The notes: generated by a model from the letters alone, not told the origin. Counted from the first letter of the stretch, positions 1-9,340 are shown. The stretch is DNA of 32,495 bases from Hoylesella loescheii DSM 19665 = JCM 12249 = ATCC 15930 (GCF_000378085.1 NZ_KB899230.1:1-32495), one strand, 5' to 3'. A program made the numbers and translations.

Positions 1-121
1 CGCCAGTAACGCTCGAGGCGGGCTTGCCCTTGGCGTCGGTGTTGCGTTTGAACTCGTAGTTGGAATACAGAACGTCGTACTCCTTACCTCCCATTTCCAA
101 TGTGGCTCTGAATGAACTCAT
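1..121 (-). CDS. tssD: T6SS tube protein TssD (Hcp-like), N-terminal part
   Basis: Reading leftward from the ATG at 121-119 gives 40 residues beginning MSSFRATLEMGGKEYDVLYS, continuing with NYEFKRNT and KGKPASSVTG, and running off the window edge. From memory this matches the start of the Bacteroidota TssD family, the Hcp-like protein that stacks as hexameric rings to form the inner tube of the type VI secretion system and can act as an effector carrier. The family is about 130 residues long, so roughly the first third is present. No Shine-Dalgarno is visible, as usual in this phylum. A TAnnTTTG promoter lies about 180 bases upstream. No other T6SS gene is in the window, so a full locus must be to the left or this is a solitary tssD. 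The family call rests on recognising the N-terminal sequence only. Confidence 0.82.
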   Translation of the reverse strand, partial: MSSFRATLEMGGKEYDVLYSNYEFKRNTDAKGKPASSVTG

Positions 122-303
122 AAATCTTGTTTTAGGTTGTTGTTGAATATTTACACTATGCGTCTTGTCCTTCCATTTCCCCCATGCGCGAGGGCAACGA
201 AAAGAGAACGCCGTCAACGCCGCCTGATTCCGCCTCAGCCCCTCATGCGCAGCTGTTTTCCATGGCAGGACATAAGGAACGCGGCCAAACGTGGTTGATG
301 TTG

Positions 304-335
304 CAAATCTAGACATTTAACCCCAAGAAATCAAG
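304..335 (-). promoter_or_regulatory. Bacteroidota-type promoter for the TssD gene
   Basis: On the minus strand TAGATTTG (304-311) fits the Bacteroidota -7 consensus TAnnTTTG. A CTTG tetramer (332-335), one base off the TTTG -33 element, lies 20 bases upstream. Transcription would start near 297 and leave a 5' leader of about 175 bases before the TssD ATG, long enough for post-transcriptional control. This is a motif match only. Confidence 0.45.
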
Positions 336-580
336 AAAAAGGAATGCGAAGATCAAAAAATTAACCCTCTTTAAACCTAAGAGGCGCGTATCAAAATTTT
401 ACATAACGAATCTTAATGATAGCCGTTTCTTGACCAGTCCAGTCTTGTCCAAAAGGCATGGTATCTTATCCTGAACTCACCAATTAGCCATTCCGTCGTT
501 CGCATTTTCATCATTTCGGAAATACGCCTACTAAGCCCAGATGACGCATTATTACATTAAGCGTTGTGTTATATCTGTTT

Positions 581-661
581 TGGACGGCTGTTCCATGTTA
601 TCTGGACGCCTGTTCCAGTTGAATTGGAACGGCATTCCAATTCAACTGGAACAGGAGTCCA
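581..661. repeat. 22-bp-period palindrome array, TGGAA/TTCCA class, copy 1
   Basis: Four units begin at 581, 603, 625 and 647, exactly 22 bases apart. Each is a 15-nt imperfect palindrome (such as TGGAACGGCATTCCA) followed by a 7-nt spacer. The spacers on either side of unit 3, gttgaat and attcaac, are reverse complements, so units 2-4 fold into one long hairpin: arms 603-629 and 635-661 around the 5-nt loop CGGCA, with one mismatch. Related arrays occur at 9562-9632 and 22583-22663. Function unknown. Confidence 0.85.
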
Positions 662-885
662 ACTTAGCTGTAACAAGGCAGGAGCTTAATTCGATGACTG
701 CAAGGGGTTATTTATGGGATTTCAAATAATGACTTCTAAACTTGTTTGAGCTTTATCATAATAAGGAGATACACCGTTCGGGGAACGAGAAAAGAACCCT
801 CTACTGATGCTGATCACACGCTGTTTACTCCGCTTCACATGCATTCACGAAGGCTTGCAGGTGGCATTTTGCTAATCGAAAAGCA

Positions 886-928
886 TTCCATTTCTTTCCA
901 ATTTTGTAAGAATTGGAAAGAAATGGAA
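886..928. repeat. Perfect 18-bp inverted repeat (hairpin)
   Basis: TTCCATTTCTTTCCAATT (886-903) and AATTGGAAAGAAATGGAA (911-928) are perfect reverse complements around a 7-nt loop. The arms contain the same TTCCA and TGGAA words as the nearby array but in a different arrangement. No T-tract follows on either strand, so a Rho-independent terminator is not the obvious reading. Confidence 0.85.
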
Positions 929-1168
929 GGTTCGTTCTACTGAAACTACTGCGCATTAAGCGGGTATTTATTATGTAAAGCGGGTGCAAGGCATTGAGTT
1001 TACCTCATCCATTTCTGCATGTTTTCCAAGCCATTGGTGCGAGAGTTATTTCGCTGATGGTGCTGAACGCGAAACGTTTTCTTAACCCGACCTACGCCAT
1101 GCACTACTCCGTTTGTCTATAAAATCCAAATATTCCCTAACAACGAGGCATTTTCCATTTTTTATTGC

Positions 1169-1176
1169 TACCTTTG
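1169..1176 (+). promoter_or_regulatory. -7 promoter motif upstream of the Big_5-type lipoprotein
   Basis: TACCTTTG fits the Bacteroidota -7 consensus TAnnTTTG. No clear TTTG lies at the expected -33 distance; only T-rich sequence is present there. Transcription would start near 1183, about 100 bases before the ATG at 1284. Confidence 0.45.
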
Positions 1177-1283
1177 CCGAATGCCGAATTGCGTTGTTAT
1201 AACAACGTGCAGGCTATATAATTAGGAGTAAGCACCGCATATATAATAAGGTGTAAACAAGCAACAGCAGGTAAAAAGACAAT

Positions 1284-3320
1284 ATGAAGGAACGCAACAA
1301 CACGCACTTGGCGCACAACACTATACGTACATACGCCCACAAGGGCAAGGTGTGGCGTTTCGCCTTGTTGTTGTTCACACTCGCCTTGATGGCCGCATGC
1401 GCCCGAATGGGTAATCCCGATGGTGGTTGGTACGATGAAACGCCACCGCGAGTGGTGGGTGCTTCGCCTGCCGAAAAGGCCACGGGCGTTAACACCCGCA
1501 AACTGCATATTCGCTTTAACGAGTTTATCAAGATTGACAATGCTACGGAAAACGTGGTGGTTTCGCCACCGCAGCTAGAAGTGCCAGACATTAAGGCGGG
1601 CGGAAAAAACATTGACATCGAACTGAAAGACTCGCTTAAGGCCAACACCACCTATACCATTGACTTCTCGGATGCCATATCGGATAATAACGAAGGTAAC
1701 CCCTTGGGCAACTACACGTATAGTTTCTCGACGGGCGAACATATCGACACGATGGAGGTGAGTGGCTGGGTGCTCGACGCCGAGAACCTAGAACCCATCA
1801 AAGGCATACTGGTGGGACTGTATGCCAATCTCGCCGACAGCGCTTTTCTTAAACAACCGATGTTGCGCGTGGCAAAAACCGACGCGCGCGGACACTTTGT
1901 CATACGTGGCGTTGCAACAGGGAAATATCGCATTTACGCGCTGCAAGATGTGGATGGCGACTATCGTCTGACGCAGAAAAGCGAACAAATGGCTTTCAAT
2001 CGCGAAATTATCGTACCCTCGTCGAAGCCCGACGTGCGCCAAGACACCCTTTGGCGCGACTCTCTGCGCATCGATTCGATCTCGCGCGTAAGCTATACCC
2101 ACTTCTTACCCGATAACGTGATGCTGCGCGCATTCACCCATACACAAACCGACCGCTTCTTTACCAAGGCCGAACGAACGAAGCCCGAGTGTTTCTCGTT
2201 GGTGTTCACGGCTGGCAATAACGAGCTTCCTCGCCTGCGCGGACTGAACTTCAAGAATGCCGAAGAGGCCTTTATCGTGATGCCAACGGCAAAAAAAGAC
2301 ACCATAACCTATTGGATTAAAGACTCCATGCTGGTGAATCAAGACACGCTGCGCATACAAATGCAATACTTGGGTACAGATACCACGGGCAACCTGCGCC
2401 TGAACACCGACACGATAGAGGTGCTCTCGAAAGTGCCTTACGCCAAAAGGCTGAAAGAAAAGCAAAAGAAAGCGGAGGAATGGAAGAAAGCTCAGGAGAA
2501 GGCACAAAAGAAAGGCGATCCCTACGAAAAGCAAATGCGACCCGAAGCGCTAAAAGTGGAGGTGAAGATAGGCAACAGCATTGCCCCCGACGAGAACGTT
2601 CAAATTGAGATTCCCTCGCCCTTACAGGGCCTTGACAGCACCAAAGTGCACCTTTATAGCAAGCGCGACACACTGTGGTATGAAGCTCGTTATAGGCTTA
2701 GGGTGCGCGAAAGCGCCGACAGTTTGGCTCCCTTGGGCACCAATACCTTGCATCGGCGATGGCTGGAACTACAAGCCGAGTGGAAACCAGGTGTAGAATA
2801 CAGTCTGGAATTAGACTCGTTGGCGTTCACCGACATCTACGGCGTGGCGTCGGGTAAGATAAAGCAGGGCTTTAAGGTAAAAGAAGACAACGAATTTGCC
2901 ACCCTTGCGGTTACGCTAACTGCGCTAACCGACTCGAATGTGGTGGTGCAGCTGCTCAATGCACAAGATGCCGTGGTAAAACAAGTACGCTCTGTGGCTG
3001 GCACGGCTAACTTCTACTACCTGCAACCTGCCACCTATTACCTGCGTCTTTTCGTAGATCGCAATGGAAACGGACGTTGGGACACGGGTGATTTCTACCG
3101 CAACGAAGAGCCCGAAACGGTGTATTACTTCCCCGAAGAAATTGAATGTAAGGCCAATTGGGACGCTACCCGTACGTGGAACCCCACAGGTAAACCGCTT
3201 AACGAACAAAAACCGGGTAAGATTACCAAGCAAAAGCCCGACAAGGCCAAGGCTATTAAACGCCGAAACAGGGAACGGGCATTGGAATTGGGCATACCTC
3301 TGCCTCCCGAATTGAAGTAA
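1284..3320 (+). CDS. Ig-like (Big_5-type) lipoprotein with a carboxypeptidase-regulatory-like domain
   Basis: This 678-residue predicted lipoprotein has a basic N-terminus, a hydrophobic stretch (about 26-38) and the lipobox LMAAC with Cys39, so it should be anchored in the envelope. Residues about 53-132 (from TPPRVVGASPAEKATGV to YTYSFSTG) look like a bacterial Ig-like Big_5 domain. Residues about 137-205 (VSGWVLDAENLEPIKGILV, then DARGHFVIRGVATGKYRIYA) look like a carboxypeptidase-regulatory beta-sandwich. A lysine/glutamate-rich segment near 390-415 probably forms a charged helix, and the C-terminus is strongly basic. Such proteins are common in Bacteroidota but have no assigned activity. 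It begins a rightward run with the DUF3108 gene (189 bases on) and mutS. The 25-residue extension before the hydrophobic core is long for a lipoprotein, but no later ATG leaves a usable signal. Confidence 0.75.
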   Translation: MKERNNTHLAHNTIRTYAHKGKVWRFALLLFTLALMAACARMGNPDGGWYDETPPRVVGASPAEKATGVNTRKLHIRFNEFIKIDNATENVVVSPPQLEVPDIKAGGKNIDIELKDSLKANTTYTIDFSDAISDNNEGNPLGNYTYSFSTGEHIDTMEVSGWVLDAENLEPIKGILVGLYANLADSAFLKQPMLRVAKTDARGHFVIRGVATGKYRIYALQDVDGDYRLTQKSEQMAFNREIIVPSSKPDVRQDTLWRDSLRIDSISRVSYTHFLPDNVMLRAFTHTQTDRFFTKAERTKPECFSLVFTAGNNELPRLRGLNFKNAEEAFIVMPTAKKDTITYWIKDSMLVNQDTLRIQMQYLGTDTTGNLRLNTDTIEVLSKVPYAKRLKEKQKKAEEWKKAQEKAQKKGDPYEKQMRPEALKVEVKIGNSIAPDENVQIEIPSPLQGLDSTKVHLYSKRDTLWYEARYRLRVRESADSLAPLGTNTLHRRWLELQAEWKPGVEYSLELDSLAFTDIYGVASGKIKQGFKVKEDNEFATLAVTLTALTDSNVVVQLLNAQDAVVKQVRSVAGTANFYYLQPATYYLRLFVDRNGNGRWDTGDFYRNEEPETVYYFPEEIECKANWDATRTWNPTGKPLNEQKPGKITKQKPDKAKAIKRRNRERALELGIPLPPELK

Positions 3321-3375
3321 AACACCTCGCCAATAGGCTGTAGAAATAGGCCTACGAAGGACAAACCACCCATAG

Positions 3376-3397
3376 TGCACACCCTAAATGGGGTGCA
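3376..3397 (+). other. Short hairpin after the Big_5-type lipoprotein gene
   Basis: TGCAC-a-CCC, loop taaat, then GGGGTGCA forms an 8-bp stem with one bulged A, about 55 bases after the stop at 3320. No T-tract follows, so it may slow or process the transcript rather than end it. Confidence 0.3.
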
Positions 3398-3509
3398 AAT
3401 TCAAGATAACGAAACCCGCAAAGGGGACGCCCAACAGTGCTTCCCCATCCCATAACCCGCGGATGCGAGCCACAAACGGCTGACATCCCTTATAAAATGA
3501 TATAACGAG

Positions 3510-4322
3510 ATGAAAAAGATAAAGTTGGCGCTGATGCTCGTCCTGTTGCTCATGGCGGCTCAAACGCAAGCGCAATGCACCTTTCGCAACACCGCTTTTA
3601 AGTCGGGTGAGTTTCTCACTTACAACCTTTACTTCAACTGGAAGTTTATTTGGGTGAAGGCAGGCACGGCATCTATGTCGGTGGTACAGAGTGTTTATGG
3701 CGGGAAACCTGCCTATCGGGGTAGCCTCATCACACGTGGCAACAGCAAGGTAGACAATTTCTTCGTGCTGCGCGACACCCTTCTGTGTTACTCTTCCTTG
3801 GATATGGCCCCGCTCTACTACCGAAAAGGGGCGCACGAGGGTAGCCGTTACACGGTAGATGAGGTGTTTTACAGCTATCCCGACGGCAAATGCCACGTAA
3901 AACAACATCGGCAATACCACGATGGCAATCATTTTTGGGGCAATAAAACGCTCGACGAGTGCGTGTTCGACATGATGAACATCTTCTTGCGCGCACGTTC
4001 GTTCAACCCCGAGGGTTGGAAAAGCGGCAACGAAATTCCGTTTACGGTGGCCGAAGGCGATGAATTCATACCCGCCGTACTGCGTTACAACGGTAAAACT
4101 ACCGTGAAAGCCGATAACAAGACGAAGTATCGGTGCTTGGAATTGGCCTATATCGAGCGCAAACCAAACAGTAAACCCAAGGAGATAGCACGCTTCTTCG
4201 TAACCGACGACGCCAACCACGTGCCCGTTCGCATAGATATGAACCTCAAATTTGGTTCGGCCAAGGCGTTCCTCGTTGGCATGAAGGGCCTTCGCAGTGC
4301 AGTTGGGTCAAACGCCCAATAG
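3510..4322 (+). CDS. DUF3108 family exported protein
   Basis: This 270-residue protein starts with a clear signal peptide (MKKIKLALMLVLLLMAAQTQA) that probably ends near AQA/QC. The mature part, with FKSGEFLTYNLYFNWKFIWV then KAGTASMSV, is typical of DUF3108. That family is widespread in Bacteroidota and Proteobacteria, is usually periplasmic or outer-membrane associated, and has no established biochemical role. The later VPVRIDMNLKFGSAKAFLV segment also fits, because these proteins tend to end in a conserved beta-rich stretch. The cysteine at residue 22 follows AQAQ; the preceding residues do not make a standard lipobox, so I favour signal peptidase I cleavage. It lies 189 bases after the upstream lipoprotein gene and 85 bases before mutS, in the same direction. 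Shared transcription is plausible but not shown. Confidence 0.8.
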   Translation: MKKIKLALMLVLLLMAAQTQAQCTFRNTAFKSGEFLTYNLYFNWKFIWVKAGTASMSVVQSVYGGKPAYRGSLITRGNSKVDNFFVLRDTLLCYSSLDMAPLYYRKGAHEGSRYTVDEVFYSYPDGKCHVKQHRQYHDGNHFWGNKTLDECVFDMMNIFLRARSFNPEGWKSGNEIPFTVAEGDEFIPAVLRYNGKTTVKADNKTKYRCLELAYIERKPNSKPKEIARFFVTDDANHVPVRIDMNLKFGSAKAFLVGMKGLRSAVGSNAQ

Positions 4323-4407
4323 GCGATAGCGTTCGAAAAGGCAAAAGCTAAGAAGCCATAAACTCAAAAAACGTCACCTCCTTATCTCCTCATAAATCCA
4401 CTAAAAA

Positions 4408-7032
4408 ATGGCGCAAAACGATCAGGGGCTAACCCCCATGATGAAGCAATTTTACTCTTTCAAGGCCAAACACCCCGATGCCTTGTTGCTTTTCCGTTGC
4501 GGCGACTTCTACGAAACATACAGCGAAGACGCCGTAGAGGCATCGCGCGTGCTGGGAATTACCCTCACCAAGCGCAACAACAAAGGCAATAGCGATGCCA
4601 CGGAGATGGCTGGTTTCCCCCATCACGCACTGGATACCTACCTGCCTAAACTCATCAGGGCGGGCAAACGCGTGGCTATCTGCGACCAATTGGAAGACCC
4701 GAAGCTAACGAAAACGCTCGTAAAACGCGGCATAACCGAACTGGTTACGCCAGGAGTAGCCATGGGCGACACTGTGCTAAACTATAAGGAGAACAACTTC
4801 TTGGCGGCCATTCACTTCGGGAAAACGGCTTGTGGGGTGGCGTTTCTCGACATCTCTACGGGCGAATTCATCACGGGGCAAGGCTCGTTCGACTATGTTG
4901 AGAAGCTTCTTGGTAGCTTTGCGCCCAAGGAAGTGCTTTACGAACGCACACATAAGAAAGACTTTGAACGCTATTTTGGCAACAAACATTGCGTGTTCGA
5001 ACTGGATGACTGGGTGTTTACCGAACAAACGGCACGCCAAAAGCTGCTTAAACACTTTGGCACACAAAACCTCAAGGGGTTCGGAGTTGAACATGTGCAA
5101 AGCGGTGTGGTGGCTGCTGGGGCCATCATGCAATACCTCGAGATTACCCAACACACCAACATCGGGCACATAACGTCGCTTGCGCTTATCGAAGAAGACC
5201 GTTATGTGCGACTTGATAAATTTACCATTCGCTCGCTCGAGCTGATACAACCCATGCAAGACGATGGCGCATCGCTGCTCAATGTTGTTGATCGCACCGT
5301 CACGGCCATGGGCGGACGTCTGCTAAGACGATGGTTGGTGTTCCCACTTAAAGAGGTGAAGCCCATCGAACAACGACTTGACGTGGTGGATTACATCTTC
5401 CGCTACCCCGAATATCGCGCCCTTCTCGACGAGCAATTACATCGTATCGGCGACCTCGAACGCATTATCTCGAAGGTAGCCGTTGGTCGTGTGTCGCCCC
5501 GCGAGATGGTTCAGCTTAAGAATGCGCTGCAAGCCATACAGCCATTGAAGATTGCTTGCTTGGAGTCCGACAACGAAACGATACGCCAGATTGGTGAACA
5601 GATGAACCTTTGCGAGAGTCTGCGCGACCTCATTGAGCATGAAATACAACCCGATCCACCACTGGTGGTGAACCGCGGCAATGTCATTGCCGAGGGATTT
5701 AGTCCTGAGTTGGACGAACTTCGCAACATCTCGCGTGGCGGACGCGATTTCCTCATCGACATTCAGCAACGCGAAGCCGAGGCAACAGGCATTAGTAGCC
5801 TCAAGATAGGTTACAACAACGTGTTCGGCTATTATCTCGAAGTGCGCAACACATATAAAGATAAGGTGCCAGAAGAGTGGGTTCGCAAGCAAACATTGGC
5901 TCAAGCTGAGCGCTATATCACGCAAGAGCTGAAGGAATATGAGGAACGCATACTGGGCGCCGACGAGAAAATACAGTCGCTAGAAGAACGTCTGTTTAAC
6001 GAGTTGGTTACTGCCACGCAAGAGTTTATCCCTCAAATACAAATCAATGCCAACGTGGTGGCACGCCTAGACTGCCTGTTGAGCTTCGCCAAAACGGCTG
6101 AAGAAAACCGCTATGTGCGTCCTGTGATAGAAGATAGCGATGCCCTTGACATACGCCAAGGTAGACATCCCGTTATCGAAACACAGCTTCCGCCTGGCGA
6201 ACACTATGTTCCCAACGACATTCGGTTAGATACCGAACGCCAACAGATAATTATCATCACGGGTCCGAATATGGCTGGTAAGTCGGCGCTATTGCGACAG
6301 ACGGCCTTAATCGTGCTCTTAGCGCAGATTGGCTGCTTCGTTCCTGCCGAAAGTGCACGCGTCGGACTGGTAGATAAAATCTTTACGCGCGTCGGGGCTA
6401 GTGATAACATCGCGCAAGGCGAGTCTACTTTCATGGTGGAAATGACCGAAGCGTCGAACATTCTCAACAATGTTTCGCCTCGTTCACTAGTTCTTTTCGA
6501 CGAGTTAGGTCGTGGAACATCTACATACGACGGCATTAGCATCGCTTGGGCCATTGTAGAATACTTGCACGAACAGCCCAAAGCGCGGGCACGAACGCTC
6601 TTTGCCACTCACTATCACGAGCTGAACGAGATGGAGAAGAATTTTAAACGCATCAAGAACTTCAACGTGAGCGTGAAAGAACTTAACGGAAAGGTTATCT
6701 TTATGCGCCGATTGGAGCGCGGAGGCAGCGAACACTCCTTTGGTATTCATGTGGCCGACATCGCGGGAATGCCCAAAAGCATTGTGAAAAGGGCCAACAC
6801 CGTGCTTAAACAGCTTGAAGCCGACAACGCACAAGTGGGCGGAACGGTGGGCAAGCCCAGTGTTAAGCACCTGGATGAGAGTCGTGAAGGCATGCAACTA
6901 AGCTTCTTCCAGCTCGACGACCCTGTGCTTTCGCAAATTCGCGACGAGATTTTGGGCCTCGACATCAACAACCTTACGCCCATGGAAGCCCTCAACAAAC
7001 TGAACGACATCAAGAAGATTGTGGGCGGATAA
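4408..7032 (+). CDS. mutS: DNA mismatch repair protein MutS
   Basis: MutS recognises mismatches and small loops as a dimer and uses ATP to recruit MutL. The 874 residues match the usual MutS length. Near the N-terminus RCGDFYETY holds the mismatch-wedge motif F34-Y35-E36. The ATPase domain shows Walker A GPNMAGKS (619-626), Walker B with D698-E699 in [16 protein letters not shown], and the H-loop region THYHE (734-738). The extreme C-terminus ([17 protein letters not shown]) is the usual helix-turn-helix dimerisation tail. All key residues are present, so it should be functional MutS1 rather than a MutS2 paralogue, which would lack the mismatch-binding domain. It is the last gene of a rightward run and is followed by the strong hairpin at 7248-7285. 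The start at 4408 leaves a normal-length N-terminus. Confidence 0.97.
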   Translation: MAQNDQGLTPMMKQFYSFKAKHPDALLLFRCGDFYETYSEDAVEASRVLGITLTKRNNKGNSDATEMAGFPHHALDTYLPKLIRAGKRVAICDQLEDPKLTKTLVKRGITELVTPGVAMGDTVLNYKENNFLAAIHFGKTACGVAFLDISTGEFITGQGSFDYVEKLLGSFAPKEVLYERTHKKDFERYFGNKHCVFELDDWVFTEQTARQKLLKHFGTQNLKGFGVEHVQSGVVAAGAIMQYLEITQHTNIGHITSLALIEEDRYVRLDKFTIRSLELIQPMQDDGASLLNVVDRTVTAMGGRLLRRWLVFPLKEVKPIEQRLDVVDYIFRYPEYRALLDEQLHRIGDLERIISKVAVGRVSPREMVQLKNALQAIQPLKIACLESDNETIRQIGEQMNLCESLRDLIEHEIQPDPPLVVNRGNVIAEGFSPELDELRNISRGGRDFLIDIQQREAEATGISSLKIGYNNVFGYYLEVRNTYKDKVPEEWVRKQTLAQAERYITQELKEYEERILGADEKIQSLEERLFNELVTATQEFIPQIQINANVVARLDCLLSFAKTAEENRYVRPVIEDSDALDIRQGRHPVIETQLPPGEHYVPNDIRLDTERQQIIIITGPNMAGKSALLRQTALIVLLAQIGCFVPAESARVGLVDKIFTRVGASDNIAQGESTFMVEMTEASNILNNVSPRSLVLFDELGRGTSTYDGISIAWAIVEYLHEQPKARARTLFATHYHELNEMEKNFKRIKNFNVSVKELNGKVIFMRRLERGGSEHSFGIHVADIAGMPKSIVKRANTVLKQLEADNAQVGGTVGKPSVKHLDESREGMQLSFFQLDDPVLSQIRDEILGLDINNLTPMEALNKLNDIKKIVGG

Positions 7033-7338
7033 GAGTGTGTTTAGGCCGTGTTCGTTAGTTGTTTAGGCAGTACGGGCACATCGGCAGCCCTGCTATATGC
7101 TGCTAATCGTGGTAAAAACATCCTCAACAAGGCTCGCCAACGCGTTCTCCGCGCCTCGCCCGTGCCTAACGATACAAGCTACACATACTGCCGACAACTT
7201 TGCCGCACCCAACAAGAAGGCTTCATGCCATAAGCAACCACTAACAAATTATCCCCAAACAAGTATGAGCTTGTTTGGGGATAATGTTATCGTTTCTTTA
7301 TAAAAGACAACGCGGACAGAGTAAACGAATAGTTGGTA
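7033..7338. other. Convergent intergenic region after mutS
   Basis: This 306-base gap separates the convergent ends of mutS and the leftward lipoprotein gene. Its only clear element is the hairpin at 7248-7285. Short frames in 7048-7303 have no start context or family resemblance and are not called. Confidence 0.6.
7248..7285. terminator. Bidirectional hairpin between convergent genes
   Basis: ATTATCCCCAAACAAG (7248-7263) and CTTGTTTGGGGATAAT (7270-7285) are perfect 16-bp complements around the 6-nt loop tatgag. The element sits between mutS and the convergent lipoprotein gene. The flanks are AT-rich without a long T-tract, so it is probably a two-way terminator or 3'-end stabiliser. Confidence 0.75.
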
Positions 7339-8271
7339 TTACAAATAACGCATACGAATATTGGTAAGCTTGATCTTCCCACGTTTATTTTCAGGCCCGT
7401 TAATGAACAATGTAATGGCATCGATTTTATTTCGCCCGTCGGTAAGATACTCCTTAGGCTCTTTGCGTGAGTAGAATTTTATGTAACCATCCGTTTTTAG
7501 ATCTCCTTTAAAATGTCCACCAGCATAATCCACTTGCCAAGTAATGACTTTACCTTTCTCTGGCCTAAAAAGAATATCCCCAGGGGAAAGGCCGCCTTCG
7601 ACACTAAAATAGAACTCGTGATGAAGATATTTCTTTGCATCATCACGTATTGAGCTATACAGCCCTGAAGCATTAACCGAATAAAAAGTAATGGGCATGT
7701 TAACTGTTGCAACATTCGAACTGTTCACCTCTTTCCGCGTACATGACAGCTTTAAGTCGAATGTTCCTGCATGATAAGGTTTAAAACGCAGATAATACGC
7801 TTTGTTAGGTAAGATATCAATACCACCCTTCGGTACTCGTGCAGCATGTTCCATCCCATAGTCCTTTGTTTTTTTGTATGCCTTATATTTGTCTTCCGTA
7901 AACAACCATATTCCATAATCGATCATCGAATTATAGTGACCAAAGCTATTCTCCACGTGATTCTGACTGAAATGGTACTTATAGCTGGCAGGATTGCTCA
8001 CTTCATTCACAACAAAGGTGTACCACACTTCACCATCATTTTCTCGCACAATGCGGTAATCGAAGACCTCCTCCCCTCTGTCGTAAACATCCTTTATCAC
8101 TGCTTTCATGCCTGCTCTTTCGTATTCTTCATCAGCATCGTTTTTACTGCCGCAAGCCGTAAGGCTCATCACTAAGGTACAAACAGCAATCATTGCCATT
8201 GCCCCTGCGGTTAACTTAAAGGTTGACCGCCACATAGGCGATGCCAACCAATGGTTTTGTTTACATTTCAT
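7339..8271 (-). CDS. Predicted lipoprotein of unknown function
   Basis: This 310-residue protein has a hydrophobic segment (about 20-38) ending in the lipobox SLTAC with Cys40. The next residues, GSKNDADEE, are acidic, similar to the surface-export signals reported for Bacteroidota lipoproteins, so the protein may face outward. The mature part looks beta-rich, with many Tyr and Phe residues (YYLRFKPYHAGTFDLKL, then ITFYSVNASGLYSS). The C-terminal NKIDAITLFINGP is followed by a Lys/Arg-rich end. I do not recognise a named family. It is a single leftward gene with its own promoter motif (8301-8308) and converges on mutS across a strong hairpin. The 19-residue tail before the hydrophobic core is longer than usual; Met25 or Met27 could be alternative starts, but they leave no basic region. 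Confidence 0.7.
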   Translation of the reverse strand: MKCKQNHWLASPMWRSTFKLTAGAMAMIAVCTLVMSLTACGSKNDADEEYERAGMKAVIKDVYDRGEEVFDYRIVRENDGEVWYTFVVNEVSNPASYKYHFSQNHVENSFGHYNSMIDYGIWLFTEDKYKAYKKTKDYGMEHAARVPKGGIDILPNKAYYLRFKPYHAGTFDLKLSCTRKEVNSSNVATVNMPITFYSVNASGLYSSIRDDAKKYLHHEFYFSVEGGLSPGDILFRPEKGKVITWQVDYAGGHFKGDLKTDGYIKFYSRKEPKEYLTDGRNKIDAITLFINGPENKRGKIKLTNIRMRYL

Positions 8272-8300
8272 AGATAAATGGATTTTAGTTTAATTAAGTG

Positions 8301-8308
8301 CAAAGTTA
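8301..8308 (-). promoter_or_regulatory. -7 promoter motif of the leftward lipoprotein gene
   Basis: On the minus strand TAACTTTG fits TAnnTTTG, 30 bases upstream of the start at 8271. T-rich sequence near 8331-8337 could serve as a weak -33 element. Confidence 0.55.
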
Positions 8309-8470
8309 GACATTTATCGCTTTGGCTAGTAAAATTTTCAGATGTTAGAAAACACGTTTAAGCACATTATTAAAGACACATTCAATTTAATATTTGTCAT
8401 TAATATACGATGACATTTCTCTTCTTGTTATCAGCTTACACTGCTTTGGGATAATAAACACCTGGAGTAC

Positions 8471-9046
8471 TAGCCACTTTTTACCCATCTAATTTTGCTC
8501 AAGGCCGTTTGTGTGCATCACATCAACGACCTATACAATACGCGTTGGGGGAACAATAAGTATCTGTTACACCAACTACCGCGTAGCGGTTGATCTGTTG
8601 GTAGGTCAGGGTTGGAAGCGAAAGCGACCTACCCTGCCTAGGCTATGGTGGAGGAAAAAAGGCCGTAGGTCTTGGTCTGTTTTCGTTCAACACTCCTTTA
8701 AGGTGAAGATTGGGCACAATAATCTCCTCGTTGCGCTATTATTTTGCATGTTTATTGATGCCATTTCCTCCTCCAACATGCCAAATTACACCTGCAAACA
8801 ACCAACACACCCATGCAAACTAACCAACGGAAAAAGGCCAAGACCTACGGCCTTGTGTGGTTTAAACGCCACGTTATGACAGGGTAGGTAGCTCTCGCTC
8901 CCAACCCTGCCCTACCAACAGACCAATCGCTACGCGGTAGATGGTGTAACAAGAGTTTTATATAACGCCAACGCGTATTGTATAGGTTATTGATGCGATG
9001 TAAACAATCAGCCTTGAGCAAAATTAGATGGGTAAAAAAGTGGCTA
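8471..9046. repeat. Large REP-like inverted-repeat element, copy 1
   Basis: About 220 bases at 8471-8690 recur inverted at about 8833-9046, around a central 140 bases. Matched pieces include the outer ends (tagccactttttacccatct and its complement at 9027-9046), the Bacteroidota-REP-like core ctaccgcgtagcggttg (its complement near 8925-8940), AGGGTTGG/CCAACCCT, and the inner GGCCGTAGGTCTTGG against CCAAGACCTACGGCC. The core carries its own small ACCGC-gta-GCGGT hairpin. No transposase is inside, so it resembles a non-autonomous element (MITE or REP composite). A related element lies at 22854-23283. Confidence 0.8.
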
Positions 9047-9340
9047 CTACACCAGTTATCGCTACGCGGTAGTTGGTGTAACAAGAGTTTTATATTGCCC
9101 CAACGCGTATTGTATAGGTTGTTGATGCGATGCCTACAATATACTTTGAACGAGATAGGATGGGTAAAAAGTAGCTACTGCTCAAGCAATCGCAACGCGG
9201 TAGTTGACGTAGCAAGTGTTTATTGTTCCTCCAACGCGTATTGTATAGGTTATTGATGCGATGCAAACAATCAGCCTTGAGCAAAATTAGATGGGTAAAA
9301 AAGTAGCTACTACTCAAGCAATCGCAACGTGGTAGTTTGC
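8926..9340. repeat. Tandem repeat of about 132 bp, three copies plus a fragment
   Basis: The landmark atcgc(t/a)acgcggtag recurs at 8926, 9058 and 9189, with a decayed copy (atcgcaacgtggtag) at 9321, giving units of 132, 131 and 132 bp. Each unit has a REP-type half-core, then acgcgtattgtataggtt, then gatgggtaaaaa(a)gt(a/g)gctac. Units 1 and 3 are nearly identical in the middle (caatcagccttgagcaaaat), while unit 2 has diverged there. Unit 1 is also the right arm of the inverted-repeat element, so the array seems to have grown from one end of it. Confidence 0.85.

Larger units (their letters stand above)
122..1283. other. Long intergenic region between tssD and the Big_5-type lipoprotein
   Basis: This 1.16-kb gap holds the leftward tssD promoter, a 22-bp-period palindrome array (581-661), a long perfect hairpin (886-928) and the rightward promoter near 1169. 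Two short open frames (541-729 and 746-943) run through these repeats and have no credible protein features, so I do not call them. In 336-540 and 960-1168 I see nothing beyond AT-rich sequence. Confidence 0.7.

Noticed and set aside
581..661. CRISPR array at the 22-bp-period repeats
   Set aside because: The repeated unit is a 15-nt palindrome with a 7-nt similar spacer, far too short for CRISPR, and no cas gene is present.
541..943. Two short open frames (62 and 65 codons) in the left intergenic region
   Set aside because: Both run through the palindrome array or hairpin, have no promoter or family resemblance, and are explained by repeat sequence.
7048..7303. Overlapping frames of 61 and 68 codons after mutS
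   Set aside because: They overlap each other in different frames; the second crosses the terminator hairpin and neither has recognisable protein features.
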